DNA of 37,990 nt, taken from positions 1 to 37,990 of the forward strand of contig CAZOHG010000034.1 in the NCBI GenBank assembly GCA_964579725.1, given 5' to 3'. Positions 15,925-24,219 of the stretch are shown in pieces. This DNA comes from CAZOHG01 sp964579725 (lineage in GTDB: Bacteria > Zhuqueibacterota > JdFR-76 > BMS3Abin05). Numbering within the stretch: the stretch's first letter is position 1; every line of letters begins with the position of its first letter. The translations under genes were made by a program, and so were the position numbers. Below the pieces are notes generated by a model, which saw only the letters and a list, made by a program, of their open reading frames with translations, was not told the DNA's origin and did no database searches.

Positions 15925-16749
15925 ATGGCTTTCGACTATGACAACTATGTGCGAACCGAAACGATTCCCCACATGTGGTGCCCGGGCTGCGGTATTGGCA
16001 TTGTGATGAAAGCCATTATTCGCTCCTTCTCGGCACTGCAATGGGACAAAAATGACATCGCGTTTGTTTCCGGGATTGGCTGTACCAGTCGAATGCCCGG
16101 CTACATGGATATGAATACCCTGCACACCACTCACGGGCGGGCGCTGGCTTTTGCAACCGGGATTAAACTGGCCCATCCCGAAAAGCATGTGGTGGTTGTG
16201 GGCGGTGACGGCGACGCGGCGGCCATCGGCGGAAACCACCTGATTCACGCGGCACGCCGCAATATTGACATCACCCTGATTATTAATGACAACAATATTT
16301 ACGGGATGACGGGCGGACAGTATTCGCCGACCACGCCTTCCCACATGATTGCCAGTACGGCTCCCTACGGGATGGTGGAACCCAATTTTGACATTGCCAA
16401 ATTGGTGGAAGGGGCAGGCGCAACCTACGTAGCACGTGAATCGGTGGCCAAAGGCATGATGCTGGAAAAATACATCCGCACCGGTTTGGCCCACAAGGGA
16501 TTTAGTGTGATTATTGCCGAATCCACTTGCCCGATTCAGTTCGGCCGGCGAAATCGCCTGGCGGACCCTGTGGAGCTTTTGCACTGGGTAAAAGACCACG
16601 GTGTGCCGAAAACCAAAGCGGCCAAATTGACGCCCGAAGAATTAGAAGGACGTTACGTAACCGGAGAATTGGTTCGCAATGACAAACGCCCCGAGTTTAC
16701 GGAAGAATATCAAAAAATTATTGACGCAGCTATGAAAAAAGGAGAATAG
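15925..16749 (+). CDS. korB: 2-oxoglutarate:ferredoxin oxidoreductase, beta subunit
   Basis: This 274-residue subunit binds thiamine diphosphate. The GDGDAAAIGGNHLIHAARRN segment followed by IINDNNIYGMTGGQ is the classic metal/cofactor motif, and HMWCPGCGIG near the N-terminus is typical of the KorB/PorB family. ATG at 15925 is preferred over TTG at 15916 because AAAGGAGG (15908-15915) sits nine bases before it and the protein then starts MAFDYDNYVRT, like relatives. One base separates it from korA. Confidence 0.95.
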   Translation: MAFDYDNYVRTETIPHMWCPGCGIGIVMKAIIRSFSALQWDKNDIAFVSGIGCTSRMPGYMDMNTLHTTHGRALAFATGIKLAHPEKHVVVVGGDGDAAAIGGNHLIHAARRNIDITLIINDNNIYGMTGGQYSPTTPSHMIASTAPYGMVEPNFDIAKLVEGAGATYVARESVAKGMMLEKYIRTGLAHKGFSVIIAESTCPIQFGRRNRLADPVELLHWVKDHGVPKTKAAKLTPEELEGRYVTGELVRNDKRPEFTEEYQKIIDAAMKKGE

Positions 16750-16753
16750 AAGC

Positions 16754-17359
16754 ATGTCGAAACGTGTGGAACTTCGATTTAGCGGGGTCGGCGGACAGGG
16801 CGCCATTTTAGCTGGCGCCATTTTGGCGGAAGCGGCCGTTTATTTCGACGGCAAATACGCCGTTCAAAGCCCCACTTACACGGCGCAGGTGCGCGGCGGC
16901 GCCACGAAAGTAGACATTATTATTTCCGAAGAGCCGATTATTTTTCCGCAAACGTCCGAAATCAATTTCTTTCTGGCTTTTGCGCAACAGGCCTACGATC
17001 GCTACTACGGCGGGAATAATCCCAATAACCGCTTTTTCCGCGATTTGGCCGACGACGCCATTATTTTGGTCGATTCGGATTTAGTGACCAATTTCAACAA
17101 TCCCCCGCACAAGCTCATTAAATTGCCGATTTTACAGTTGGCTCTAAAGGAACTGGGCAGAACGGTCTTTTCCAACGTGCTGGCTCTGGGCATTGTGGTG
17201 GGCATTACGCACGTCGTTTCGGACGATGCGATTCACAATGCTGTGAAGCGGCGGGCACCACGCGGCACCGAGGAAATGAATCTGAAAGCTCTGGAAATCG
17301 GTTTCGATTTTGCCAAAAACTGGTTGAAAGAGCAGGAAAAAGAAACGGCCAAAGCCTGA
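16754..17359 (+). CDS. korC: 2-oxoglutarate:ferredoxin oxidoreductase, gamma subunit
   Basis: This 201-residue subunit has the family start VELRFSGVGGQGAILAGAILAEA, a glycine-rich CoA-domain signature, followed by QSPTYTAQVRGGATKVDI. It completes the four-subunit enzyme (delta-alpha-beta-gamma gene order). AAGGAG ends nine bases before the ATG, inside the korB 3' end. Low-redox ferredoxin produced here would suit an anaerobe; run in reverse, with sucCD, the enzyme would fix CO2 as in the reductive TCA cycle, but no ATP-citrate lyase is in view to support that. Confidence 0.94.
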   Translation: MSKRVELRFSGVGGQGAILAGAILAEAAVYFDGKYAVQSPTYTAQVRGGATKVDIIISEEPIIFPQTSEINFFLAFAQQAYDRYYGGNNPNNRFFRDLADDAIILVDSDLVTNFNNPPHKLIKLPILQLALKELGRTVFSNVLALGIVVGITHVVSDDAIHNAVKRRAPRGTEEMNLKALEIGFDFAKNWLKEQEKETAKA

Positions 17360-17387
17360 CACGTAAATCGAACCCTGGTTTGGAAAA

Positions 17388-17422
17388 CGGCGCGGCGATC
17401 GAAAGTTATCTTTCCCGCGCCG
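17388..17422 (+). terminator. G/C-rich hairpin after korC
   Basis: CGGCGCGG at 17388-17395 pairs exactly with CCGCGCCG at 17415-17422, and inside it GAAAG/CTTTC forms a second 5-bp stem around TTAT. The hairpin is strong, but only ATTTTC follows, so it is a plausible rather than perfect intrinsic terminator. Confidence 0.55.
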
Positions 17423-17445
17423 ATTTTCGCTGGTCAAAAGTTTCC

Positions 17446-17496
17446 TTTCCTTTTCCCTTTCACAATGTACCCCCAAAAGTTTGGGGCAAAAGGAAA
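17446..17496. repeat. nested inverted repeats between korC and ndk
   Basis: TTTCCTTTT (17446-17454) is complementary to AAAAGGAAA (17488-17496). Within it CCCCAAA (17471-17477) pairs with TTTGGGG (17480-17486). The two arms could fold as an RNA with a helper stem or as a DNA cruciform. No T-run follows on the + strand. Confidence 0.4.
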
Positions 17497-17590
17497 ACGG
17501 GGTGACGAAAAAACCAGGCCGGCCGGGTCAAACAGAAACATGTGTGAAAAATTGTGTGTAAAATATTCATTCAAAATGTGAGGAGAAATT

Positions 17591-18016
17591 GTGGTTCAAC
17601 GAACATTAGCAATTTTGAAGCCCGATTGCGTGGAAAGAAATCTGATCGGAAAAGTACTGGATCAAATCGTAACGGCTGGATTTCGGGTTGTGGGATTAAA
17701 AATGGTCAAAATGGATGCCAAAACCGCCGGTGAGTTTTACGCGGTTCACAAAGAGCGTTCTTTTTATAAAGAGCTGGTGGCGTTCATGTCGTCAGGACGG
17801 TGTATTCCCATGGTGTTGGAAAAAGAAAATGCCATTGAAGATTTTCGTGCGCTAATTGGGGCCACCGACCCCGCCGAAGCCGCCGAGGGAACGGTGAGAA
17901 AGCGTTTTGCCGAAAGCAAACAAAACAATATTGTCCACGGTTCCGATTCCCCCGAAAATGCGGCCAAGGAAATCGGCTTTTTCTTTTCCGAAATGGAGCT
18001 GATTGCCAACAGCTAA
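17591..18016 (+). CDS. ndk: nucleoside diphosphate kinase
   Basis: This 141-residue enzyme balances nucleoside triphosphates by a phosphohistidine mechanism. The active-site histidine is His116 in NIVHGSDS. The N-terminus RTLAILKPDCVERNLIG and SGRCIPMVLEKENAIEDFR are typical, and the length matches bacterial Ndk. The start is GTG at 17591, with AGGAG at 17581-17585 five bases before it. It is flanked by hairpins on both sides, including a strong terminator just after the stop, so it is probably a single-gene transcript. Confidence 0.97.
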   Translation: MVQRTLAILKPDCVERNLIGKVLDQIVTAGFRVVGLKMVKMDAKTAGEFYAVHKERSFYKELVAFMSSGRCIPMVLEKENAIEDFRALIGATDPAEAAEGTVRKRFAESKQNNIVHGSDSPENAAKEIGFFFSEMELIANS

Positions 18017-18030
18017 GACAAAGGTGTCAA

Positions 18031-18086
18031 AATCCCCGGATGGTGCTGCGCTCTTTGGGAGCGGACTTCCGGGGATTGTCGTTTTT
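18031..18086 (+). terminator. intrinsic terminator of ndk
   Basis: AATCCCCGGA (18031-18040) and TCCGGGGATT (18068-18077) form a perfect 10-bp stem, with an inner CGCTC/GAGCG hairpin, followed by GTCGTTTTT. It starts 14 bases after the ndk stop. Confidence 0.8.
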
Positions 18087-18172
18087 AGGCGGCGGACGGC
18101 ATAGCGGGAAATCGGAATGAAAAATATTTGCAATTTGTTTTTCTTGCCATTAAATTCTTGAAGATTGAAACG

Positions 18173-18207
18173 TTGCGCCCGTTTTGGGAACAAAAAAACG
18201 GGGGCAA
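18173..18207. repeat. 13-bp inverted repeat in the ndk-yceD gap
   Basis: TTGCGCCCGTTTT (18173-18185) and AAAACGGGGGCAA (18195-18207) pair with one mismatch. No T-run follows on either strand, so a terminator is unlikely. Its role is unknown. Confidence 0.4.
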
Positions 18208-18236
18208 AAGTGCAATCTACTCGATGCGAATAGGGA

Positions 18237-18268
18237 GGCAAAGGCGGCCGTTCAAAATCCGCTTTGCC
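18237..18268. repeat. inverted repeat just before the yceD promoter
   Basis: GGCAAAG (18237-18243) pairs with CTTTGCC (18262-18268), and CGG/CCG extends the stem past one bulged G. It lies 11 bases before the -35 element of the fatty-acid operon, a place where an upstream regulator could bind. Confidence 0.4.
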
Positions 18269-18278
18269 AAAATAATAC

Positions 18279-18307
18279 TTGACTGGTTCACCTTTTTTTT
18301 ATAAATT
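18279..18307 (+). promoter_or_regulatory. promoter of the yceD-rpmF-fab operon
   Basis: TTGACT at 18279-18284 and TAAATT at 18302-18307 are 17 bases apart (TATAAA at 18300-18305 is an alternative -10). Transcription would start near 18314, leaving about eight bases before the ATG at 18322, so the first gene may be translated from a nearly leaderless message. Confidence 0.6.
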
Positions 18308-18321
18308 TAGAACTATTTGAG

Positions 18322-18843
18322 ATGAAGCTGAAAATTGCACATCTTTCCTTCGGACTTCACGATTTCGATTTTGAAGAAAGAATCGAATCGTTTGAAGTGG
18401 AGGGGCCGGAACGATTCCCGAGAACCATTTTTGTCCACGTAAAGGTGGACAAAGAACCCTCAAATATGATGATCACGCTCACGGTAAGGACAAAGGCGCA
18501 TTTTGTCTGCGACCGCTGCCTGGGGGAGTTTGATCGGGAAATTGAGGAATCGAGCCGTATTTTGTACTCCAGAGAACAACCGGCTCTGGAGTACAGTGAG
18601 TATTTCCGTGAGTACGACGACGAAGTTCGCCCCTATTCTCCGGATATGGACATTCTGGATCTCACAAAAGACGTACGCGACACGCTTTTGTTGGCTGTAC
18701 CGATGAAGCTTTTGTGCAAAGAGGAGTGTAAGGGGCTTTGTCCCGTTTGCGGAGCTAATTTAAATAAAGAAACCTGTTCCTGCAAGGTAGAAACTATTGA
18801 CCCCCGCTGGGAGGGGTTGAAAAAATTATTGCAGGATTCTTGA
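18322..18843 (+). CDS. yceD: YceD/DUF177 family protein
   Basis: This 173-residue protein is the DUF177 partner that almost always precedes rpmF. In plants a relative is linked to 23S rRNA processing; the bacterial role is not settled. The sequence shows Cys63-x2-Cys66 in FVCDRCLGEF and a C-terminal cluster (Cys131, 135, 139, 142 and CSC near 151) that could hold zinc. The ATG at 18322 has no clear ribosome binding site and sits close to the predicted transcription start. Adjacent genes rpmF, plsX and fabH form a broadly conserved bacterial order. Confidence 0.88.
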   Translation: MKLKIAHLSFGLHDFDFEERIESFEVEGPERFPRTIFVHVKVDKEPSNMMITLTVRTKAHFVCDRCLGEFDREIEESSRILYSREQPALEYSEYFREYDDEVRPYSPDMDILDLTKDVRDTLLLAVPMKLLCKEECKGLCPVCGANLNKETCSCKVETIDPRWEGLKKLLQDS

Positions 18844-18992
18844 AAATTTGGGGTTGAACAGGCAATGGAATCGTGCACGCCCATTCGTTGGCCAGTCAAA
18901 TAAAAGCAGCCAAACCTGGAGTGGGCCGAAAATGTTGAAGATAAAAACAGACCGAAGAAAATAAGAATTGCGAAAGGAGTGAAATAGAGACA

Positions 18993-19175
18993 ATGGCCAA
19001 TCCTAAACGGAAAACATCCAAAGCAAGGCGGAACAAGAGAAGAACCCACTGGAAATTGTCGGCGATTTCCGTGGTCGAATGTCCCCATTGCCACCAGCCG
19101 AAACTACCGCACAGGGCGTGTCCCAATTGCGGTTACTACGGCGATCGGATGGTCTACACGCCGAGGGAATCCTAA
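18993..19175 (+). CDS. rpmF: 50S ribosomal protein L32
   Basis: This 60-residue protein matches L32 throughout: MANPKRKTSKARRNKRR, then THWKLSAISVVECP, and a four-cysteine zinc ribbon (ECPHCH, ACPNCGYY). AAAGGAG at 18973-18979 precedes the ATG at a rather long 13-base spacing. It lies between yceD and plsX, the usual order, which links ribosome and membrane-lipid synthesis. Confidence 0.98.
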   Translation: MANPKRKTSKARRNKRRTHWKLSAISVVECPHCHQPKLPHRACPNCGYYGDRMVYTPRES

Positions 19176-19192
19176 AATAACGGGATTTTTGA

Positions 19193-20200
19193 ATGATGAA
19201 GATTGCTGTTGACGCAATGGGCGGGGATTACGCCCCCGAAGCCATTGTGGAAGGGGCGGTGCAAGCCGCAAAAGTGGCGAAGGGTCGTTACCAGGTTGTC
19301 CTTGTCGGTGACCGGGACAAGATCAAAAAAGAACTGGAACGCCTGAGTGAAAGCAATCTGGACATCGAAATTGTTCACGCTTCGGAAATTATTGGAATGG
19401 AGGAATCGCCTACCGAGGCCATTAAGAAGAAAAAGGATTCTTCAATGGCAGTGGCGGCCCGCCTTCACAAAGAGGGAAAGGTGCAGGCTGTGGTCAGTGC
19501 CGGTAATACCGGCGCCTTTATGGCTTCCTCTCTATTGAGTTTGGGTCGGTTGAAAGGGGTGAATCGGCCCGGTCTGGGTTCTTTTATTCCGAATGAAAAA
19601 GGCATGTCGGTTGTCATTGACGTGGGGGCCAATGCTGAATGTAAGCCCATTAATTTGCTTCAATTTGGGATAATGGGTGCCCAGTACGTTCGTCATATTT
19701 TCGATAAGGAAAATCCCCGCGTGGGGTTGCTCAGCAACGGCGAGGAGGAATCCAAAGGCAATGCCCTGACCAAAGAAGCGCACCAGCTTCTCAAGAAAAG
19801 TGACCTCAATTTTATTGGAAATGTGGAGGGGCGAGACATCCTGAAAGGGACGGCGGAAGTGGTGGTGTGCGACGGTTTTGTGGGCAATATTGTTTTGAAA
19901 TTCGCTGAAAGCATCGTCGGCATGTTGAAAAACACCATTAAAAAAAGTGTGGGAAAAAACATTCTCTCCAATATTGGGGCTTTTCTCATGCGCCCCGCTT
20001 TCCGCCAATTGGCCAAAATTATGGATTACCAGGAATACGGGGGGGTGCCTCTGCTTGGGGTGAACGGGGTCTGCATTGTGTGTCACGGCAGTTCGTCGCC
20101 CAAAGCAATCCGAAATGCCGTTCGGGAAGCGGAAAAAATGGTTCGCCTGAATGTGAACCAATTAATTGAGGCGGAAATTGCCAAAAGTTTGGGAGTGTAG
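19193..20200 (+). CDS. plsX: phosphate acyltransferase PlsX
   Basis: This 335-residue enzyme converts acyl-ACP and phosphate to acyl-phosphate, the first step of phospholipid synthesis in most bacteria. Marks are KIAVDAMGGDYAPE at the N-terminus, VSAGNTGAFMASS, and CDGFVGNIVLK. Two adjacent ATGs (19193, 19196) are possible starts; neither has a strong ribosome binding site. It is followed two bases later by fabH. The acyl-phosphate would be used by PlsY, whose gene is not in this window. Confidence 0.97.
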   Translation: MMKIAVDAMGGDYAPEAIVEGAVQAAKVAKGRYQVVLVGDRDKIKKELERLSESNLDIEIVHASEIIGMEESPTEAIKKKKDSSMAVAARLHKEGKVQAVVSAGNTGAFMASSLLSLGRLKGVNRPGLGSFIPNEKGMSVVIDVGANAECKPINLLQFGIMGAQYVRHIFDKENPRVGLLSNGEEESKGNALTKEAHQLLKKSDLNFIGNVEGRDILKGTAEVVVCDGFVGNIVLKFAESIVGMLKNTIKKSVGKNILSNIGAFLMRPAFRQLAKIMDYQEYGGVPLLGVNGVCIVCHGSSSPKAIRNAVREAEKMVRLNVNQLIEAEIAKSLGV

Positions 20201-20202
20201 GT

Positions 20203-21192
20203 GTGCGGGTTAAAACGGCTGCAATGATTACCGGAACGGGACACGCCGTTCCGAAAAAAGTCCTGACAAATCACGATTTGGCGGAAATGGTGGACACGTC
20301 CGACGAGTGGATTCGCACGCGGACGGGTATTGTGGAGCGCCGAATTGCGGAAGAGCACGAAGGTACGTCCGATTACGGGGCACGGGCGGCCAGAGAAGCC
20401 CTCGAAGAAGCCCATCTTGCCCCGGAAGAACTTGATCTCATTTTCTTTGGAACGGTTACCCCCGATATGTATTTCCCCTCGGCTGCCTGTTTTCTTCAGG
20501 AGAAAATCGGTGCCACCAACGCCGCTGTGATGGATATTAGCGCGGCTTGTTCGGGATTTCTCTACGGATTGACCCTGGCGGAGGGAATGATTGCCTCCGG
20601 CAGGTACAAAAATATATTGGTCGTCGGAGGCGAATTGTTGAGTCGGATTACGGATTGGACGGACAGAGCCACCTGTGTGTTGTTCGGAGATGGTGCCGGT
20701 GCAGCGGTGGTTCAGCCCTCTGACGGCGAAAGAGGAATCATTAAAAGTTTAATTAAAAGCGACGGCCGATTGTGGAATCTGCTCAAAATGCCCGGTGGCG
20801 GGTCGCTGCTCCCCCCTTACAAGGCAGCCGAAGACCCCAAGCCCTTCTTTTTACAAATGGAGGGGCGCGAGGTTTTCCGGCACGCGGTTACCCTCATGGG
20901 GGATTCCGCTACGCAGGTGCTAAGCGAGGCGGGAATTACCAGTGACGAAGTCGACCTCTTCATTCCTCACCAGGCGAATTTGAGAATCATTCAATCGCTG
21001 GCCAAACGCTTGAATCTTCCGGACGAAAAGGTGTACGTGAATCTGGATCGTTACGGCAATACGTCCGCTGCCTCCATCGGCATTGCTCTGAACGAGGCGC
21101 GCAAAAACGGACGTCTTAAATCGGGCGATCTGGTTCTGGCAGTTGCCTTTGGTGGCGGGTTTACCTGGAGCTCAGTTTTGTTCCGACTTTGA
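20203..21192 (+). CDS. fabH: 3-oxoacyl-ACP synthase III
   Basis: This 329-residue condensing enzyme starts fatty-acid synthesis from an acyl-CoA primer and malonyl-ACP. The catalytic triad is visible: Cys116 in DISAACSGFLYGL, His256 in FIPHQANLRII, and Asn286 in RYGNTSAAS. The start is GTG at 20203, right after the plsX stop, with GGGAG within the plsX end. Length is normal. Primer choice (acetyl or branched) is not readable by eye. Confidence 0.97.
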   Translation: MRVKTAAMITGTGHAVPKKVLTNHDLAEMVDTSDEWIRTRTGIVERRIAEEHEGTSDYGARAAREALEEAHLAPEELDLIFFGTVTPDMYFPSAACFLQEKIGATNAAVMDISAACSGFLYGLTLAEGMIASGRYKNILVVGGELLSRITDWTDRATCVLFGDGAGAAVVQPSDGERGIIKSLIKSDGRLWNLLKMPGGGSLLPPYKAAEDPKPFFLQMEGREVFRHAVTLMGDSATQVLSEAGITSDEVDLFIPHQANLRIIQSLAKRLNLPDEKVYVNLDRYGNTSAASIGIALNEARKNGRLKSGDLVLAVAFGGGFTWSSVLFRL

Positions 21193-21255
21193 TTGTTGAC
21201 TTCGTGTCGAATTCACAGAATTTTTGAAAACGGAAACAGGAAGGAGGAACAAGGA

Positions 21256-22311
21256 ATGACTGTCCCAAAATATGCGGCTAAATTGGCCTTTTTAGGGATT
21301 GTTTTCTTCGTTATTTCCTGTGGGTCCACCCGCGTTCCCGTTGAGGTGGTCAAGCCTGCCCGGATTAATATGCACGGAATCCACAGTGTAGCGGTTACTG
21401 ATTTCGAGGGTCCCGGGGAATCCGGAAAATTGGTAACGAGCATTCTGAACACCAAACTCCTGAATTCGAATTTTTACGAGGTGCTGGAACGGCAAAAGCT
21501 TCAGGACATCATGCAGGAGTACAAGCTTTCTATGTCAGGCTTGGTGGATCCCTCGCATGCCAAAGAAGTGGGAAAAATGTTGGGCGTCGACGGTATTATT
21601 ACGGGGGAAGTAACCGCCTATTCCGTTGAAGACGAACGCGGGCGCGAGCGGGTCAAAGAAAGGGTCTGGACGGGCAAATACGAAAAAGACGCCAAGGGGA
21701 ATTTTATTTACGAGAAAGGAATTACGGGGAAAAAACACAAGAAAAAACAGTACAAAGAACAATTTGTTACCCGGTATTACAAATTGCGACGCGGAACGGT
21801 TACGGTTACCTTTCGCGTGGTGGACGTGAACACCGGCCGAATTTTGGCCGCTCGCACCTACACGCGCAGTTATTCCAGCCGCAAGGTTCCCGAAGGGCAA
21901 GAGAGTCGACTCAAATCGCGTGACGCCATTTTGACCGATCTTACCACTCAGGTGGTGGATGAATTTGTCAAAGATATTGCGCCTCACAAAATTGTCATGA
22001 AACGTGTCATTTTGGGTGGCCCCGGGCCTATTGACGCCGGTAAAAAATTGGCCAAAAACGGCCTTTGGCCCGAAGCTACCAAAGCTTGGGAAGATGCAGT
22101 ACGGCAATTTCCCGACAAATCGGAAGCTTTCTACGATTTGGGGTTGGCTTACGAAGTGCAGGGCAGATTGAACGACGCGGAAAAGCTCTACCAGAAAGCG
22201 CTTCAAATTAAGCCGGACAAGCTCTACATGAAAGCCCTGGCCGAGGTGCGAAAAGCCAAAGAAGAGCGCCAAATTTTGGAACAACAGCTTAAGGAGAGAC
22301 AGACAAAATAG
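21256..22311 (+). CDS. CsgG-like lipoprotein with C-terminal TPR
   Basis: This 351-residue protein begins with a lipoprotein signal (hydrophobic LAFLGIVFFVIS then Cys22). It continues with a CsgG/curli-assembly-like domain at about 35-240 (HSVAVTDFEGPGESG, LLNSNFYEVLERQKLQDIM, MLGVDGIITGEVTAY). A TPR pair follows at about 268-335 (WPEATKAWEDAVRQFPDKSEAFYDLGLAYE). The start at 21256 is chosen over 21193 because AAGGAGG (21241-21247) lies eight bases before it and it begins the signal. CsgG-like domains form or assist outer-membrane assemblies, but many relatives have no curli genes, and none are seen here. The gene lies within the fatty-acid operon between fabH and fabD and overlaps fabD by one base. 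Its job is unknown. Confidence 0.8.
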   Translation: MTVPKYAAKLAFLGIVFFVISCGSTRVPVEVVKPARINMHGIHSVAVTDFEGPGESGKLVTSILNTKLLNSNFYEVLERQKLQDIMQEYKLSMSGLVDPSHAKEVGKMLGVDGIITGEVTAYSVEDERGRERVKERVWTGKYEKDAKGNFIYEKGITGKKHKKKQYKEQFVTRYYKLRRGTVTVTFRVVDVNTGRILAARTYTRSYSSRKVPEGQESRLKSRDAILTDLTTQVVDEFVKDIAPHKIVMKRVILGGPGPIDAGKKLAKNGLWPEATKAWEDAVRQFPDKSEAFYDLGLAYEVQGRLNDAEKLYQKALQIKPDKLYMKALAEVRKAKEERQILEQQLKERQTK

Positions 22312-23231
22312 TGATTGCTTTTATTTTTCCGGGGCAAGGATCGCAACAGGTTGGCATGGGGAAGGATTTGTACGAATCCTTCCCTCTGGCGCGCACCTTT
22401 TACGACCGGGCAGAGGAAATCCTTGGTTTCCCGTTGAAAAAATATTCTTTCAATGGCCCTGAAGAGGAGCTCAAACAAACGCGGGTAACGCAACCGGCCC
22501 TTTTTGTCCACAGCATCATTGTAGACCAGATTCTTAAGGAAACGGGGATTCGACCGGAAATCGTCGCCGGACACAGTCTTGGGGAATATTCGGCACTCGT
22601 TTCCGCCGAAGCGCTTTCTTTCGAAGAAGCCTTGCCGCTGGTCAAGTTGCGCGGTGAACTCATGCAGCATGCCGGAGAAATTCGCCCGGGTACCATGGCG
22701 GCCATCTTGGGGCTTTCGGACGAGGAGGTTGAAGCCCTTTGCCGGGAGGCTTCGGCATCCGGCGTGGTCGTTCCTGCCAACTACAATTCGCCGGGGCAAT
22801 TGGTGGTTTCCGGTTCGGTGGAAGGCGTTCGGAAAGCCATGGAATTGGCCAAAGAAAAGGGGGCCAGACGAGCAGTGGAGTTAGTGGTCAGCGGCGCGTT
22901 TCATTCTCCGCTCATGGAAAGTGCCGTCAAAAAACTAAAAGAAGCCATTGAAAATGCCGATTTTCGGAAACCGCGCGTGCCGTTGGTTCCGAACGTAACG
23001 GCGCAAGCCACGACGGATCCTGCGGAAATTCGAGAACAATTGGTTCGACAATTGGTCCAGCCCGTGCGTTGGGTAGAAAGCGTTCGGGAGATGGTGAGGC
23101 AGGGAGCGACCCAATTTTACGAAGTGGGATCGGGGCGCGTTTTAACCGGACTTCTTAAACGTATTGATCGAAGCGTTTCTTGTACCCCGGTGGGTACGGT
23201 GGAAACCCTGTCAAAGATGACGGCACAATAA
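22311..23231 (+). CDS. fabD: malonyl-CoA:ACP transacylase
   Basis: This 306-residue transacylase loads malonyl onto ACP. The nucleophile Ser89 lies in GHSLGEYSAL and the catalytic His198 in SGAFHSPLM; PGQGSQQVGMGKDLY is the usual N-terminal motif. The start is GTG at 22311, overlapping the TAG of the lipoprotein gene by one base; AAGGAG at 22291-22296 is somewhat far upstream. Length is normal. A gap of about 155 bases with no recognised gene separates it from fabG. Confidence 0.97.
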   Translation: MIAFIFPGQGSQQVGMGKDLYESFPLARTFYDRAEEILGFPLKKYSFNGPEEELKQTRVTQPALFVHSIIVDQILKETGIRPEIVAGHSLGEYSALVSAEALSFEEALPLVKLRGELMQHAGEIRPGTMAAILGLSDEEVEALCREASASGVVVPANYNSPGQLVVSGSVEGVRKAMELAKEKGARRAVELVVSGAFHSPLMESAVKKLKEAIENADFRKPRVPLVPNVTAQATTDPAEIREQLVRQLVQPVRWVESVREMVRQGATQFYEVGSGRVLTGLLKRIDRSVSCTPVGTVETLSKMTAQ

Positions 23232-23386
23232 AAAAACACCTGCCCTTTTTGAGAGGAATCGCCGCAAAAGAGTGTCTCTCAACTTGATTATTGGAAATTG
23301 GCGGAGAAAGTGAAGACCATTGTGCGCCGTCGGGAATTTTGGAAAGGCAGTGTACATTTTTGAAAAACACTACTTTGGGTGAAAAA

Positions 23387-24133
23387 ATGAAGCGTCTGGA
23401 AGGGAAAGTCATTGTGGTTACGGGGGCGTCACGCGGCATCGGACGCGCCATTGCCCTCCGTCTGGCAGAAGAAGGTGCCAAACTGACGCTGGTTACGCGC
23501 TCCAGCGTGGAGCGTTTGGCGGAGGTAAAGGTGGCGGTCGAAAAGCTTGGGACGGAAGCAATTGCCGTGCAAGCCGATGTGTCCAGTGCCGACGAGGCCA
23601 AGAAAATCGTTTCGGAAACAACATCCCATTTTGGCCAGATTGACATTTTAATCAACAATGCTGGCATTACCCGGGACAATTTGCTCATTCGTCTAAAGGA
23701 AGAAGATTGGGATGCTGTCATTAATGTCAACCTAAAAGGAACGTTCAATTGTTTAAAGGCGGCAGCCCGTCCCATGATGCGCCAGCGGGCCGGGAAAATT
23801 ATTAATATTTCGTCTGTGGTGGGACTCATGGGCAATGCGGGTCAGGTCAATTATTCCGCGTCCAAGGCAGGGATTATCGGTCTGACCAAAGCGGCAGCAA
23901 AGGAGCTGTCCGCGTGGAATATTACGGTAAACGCCGTAGCGCCGGGATTTATTGAGACGGAAATGACCGAAGCACTTCCCGAAGACGCCAAAAAATTCAT
24001 GCTTCAGGTGACGCCCCTTCAGCGCTTTGGAAAACCGGAGGATGTGGCCGGGGTGGTGGCGTTTTTGTGTAGTGAGGACGCCGATTATCTGACGGGCCAG
24101 GTCATTCAGGTAGATGGTGGCATGCGAATGTAA
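23387..24133 (+). CDS. fabG: 3-oxoacyl-ACP reductase
   Basis: This 248-residue short-chain dehydrogenase reduces 3-oxoacyl-ACP with NADPH. It shows the Rossmann TGASRGIGRAI motif (12-22), NNAG near 90-93, and the Ser143-Tyr156-Lys160 catalytic set in the NISSVVG and VNYSASKAG stretches. The start at 23387 gives the canonical MKRLEGKVIVVTG; an upstream in-frame start at 23291 would add 32 residues with no family counterpart. Only a weak GGGTG precedes the ATG. Confidence 0.96.
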   Translation: MKRLEGKVIVVTGASRGIGRAIALRLAEEGAKLTLVTRSSVERLAEVKVAVEKLGTEAIAVQADVSSADEAKKIVSETTSHFGQIDILINNAGITRDNLLIRLKEEDWDAVINVNLKGTFNCLKAAARPMMRQRAGKIINISSVVGLMGNAGQVNYSASKAGIIGLTKAAAKELSAWNITVNAVAPGFIETEMTEALPEDAKKFMLQVTPLQRFGKPEDVAGVVAFLCSEDADYLTGQVIQVDGGMRM

Positions 24134-24219
24134 AATAATCTGTGAATTTGAAATGAAATGACGGGCTTTTGTCAACGCCGCATTTCGAGTTAAGAACCAA
24201 AAATGGAGGTAAGGAACGA

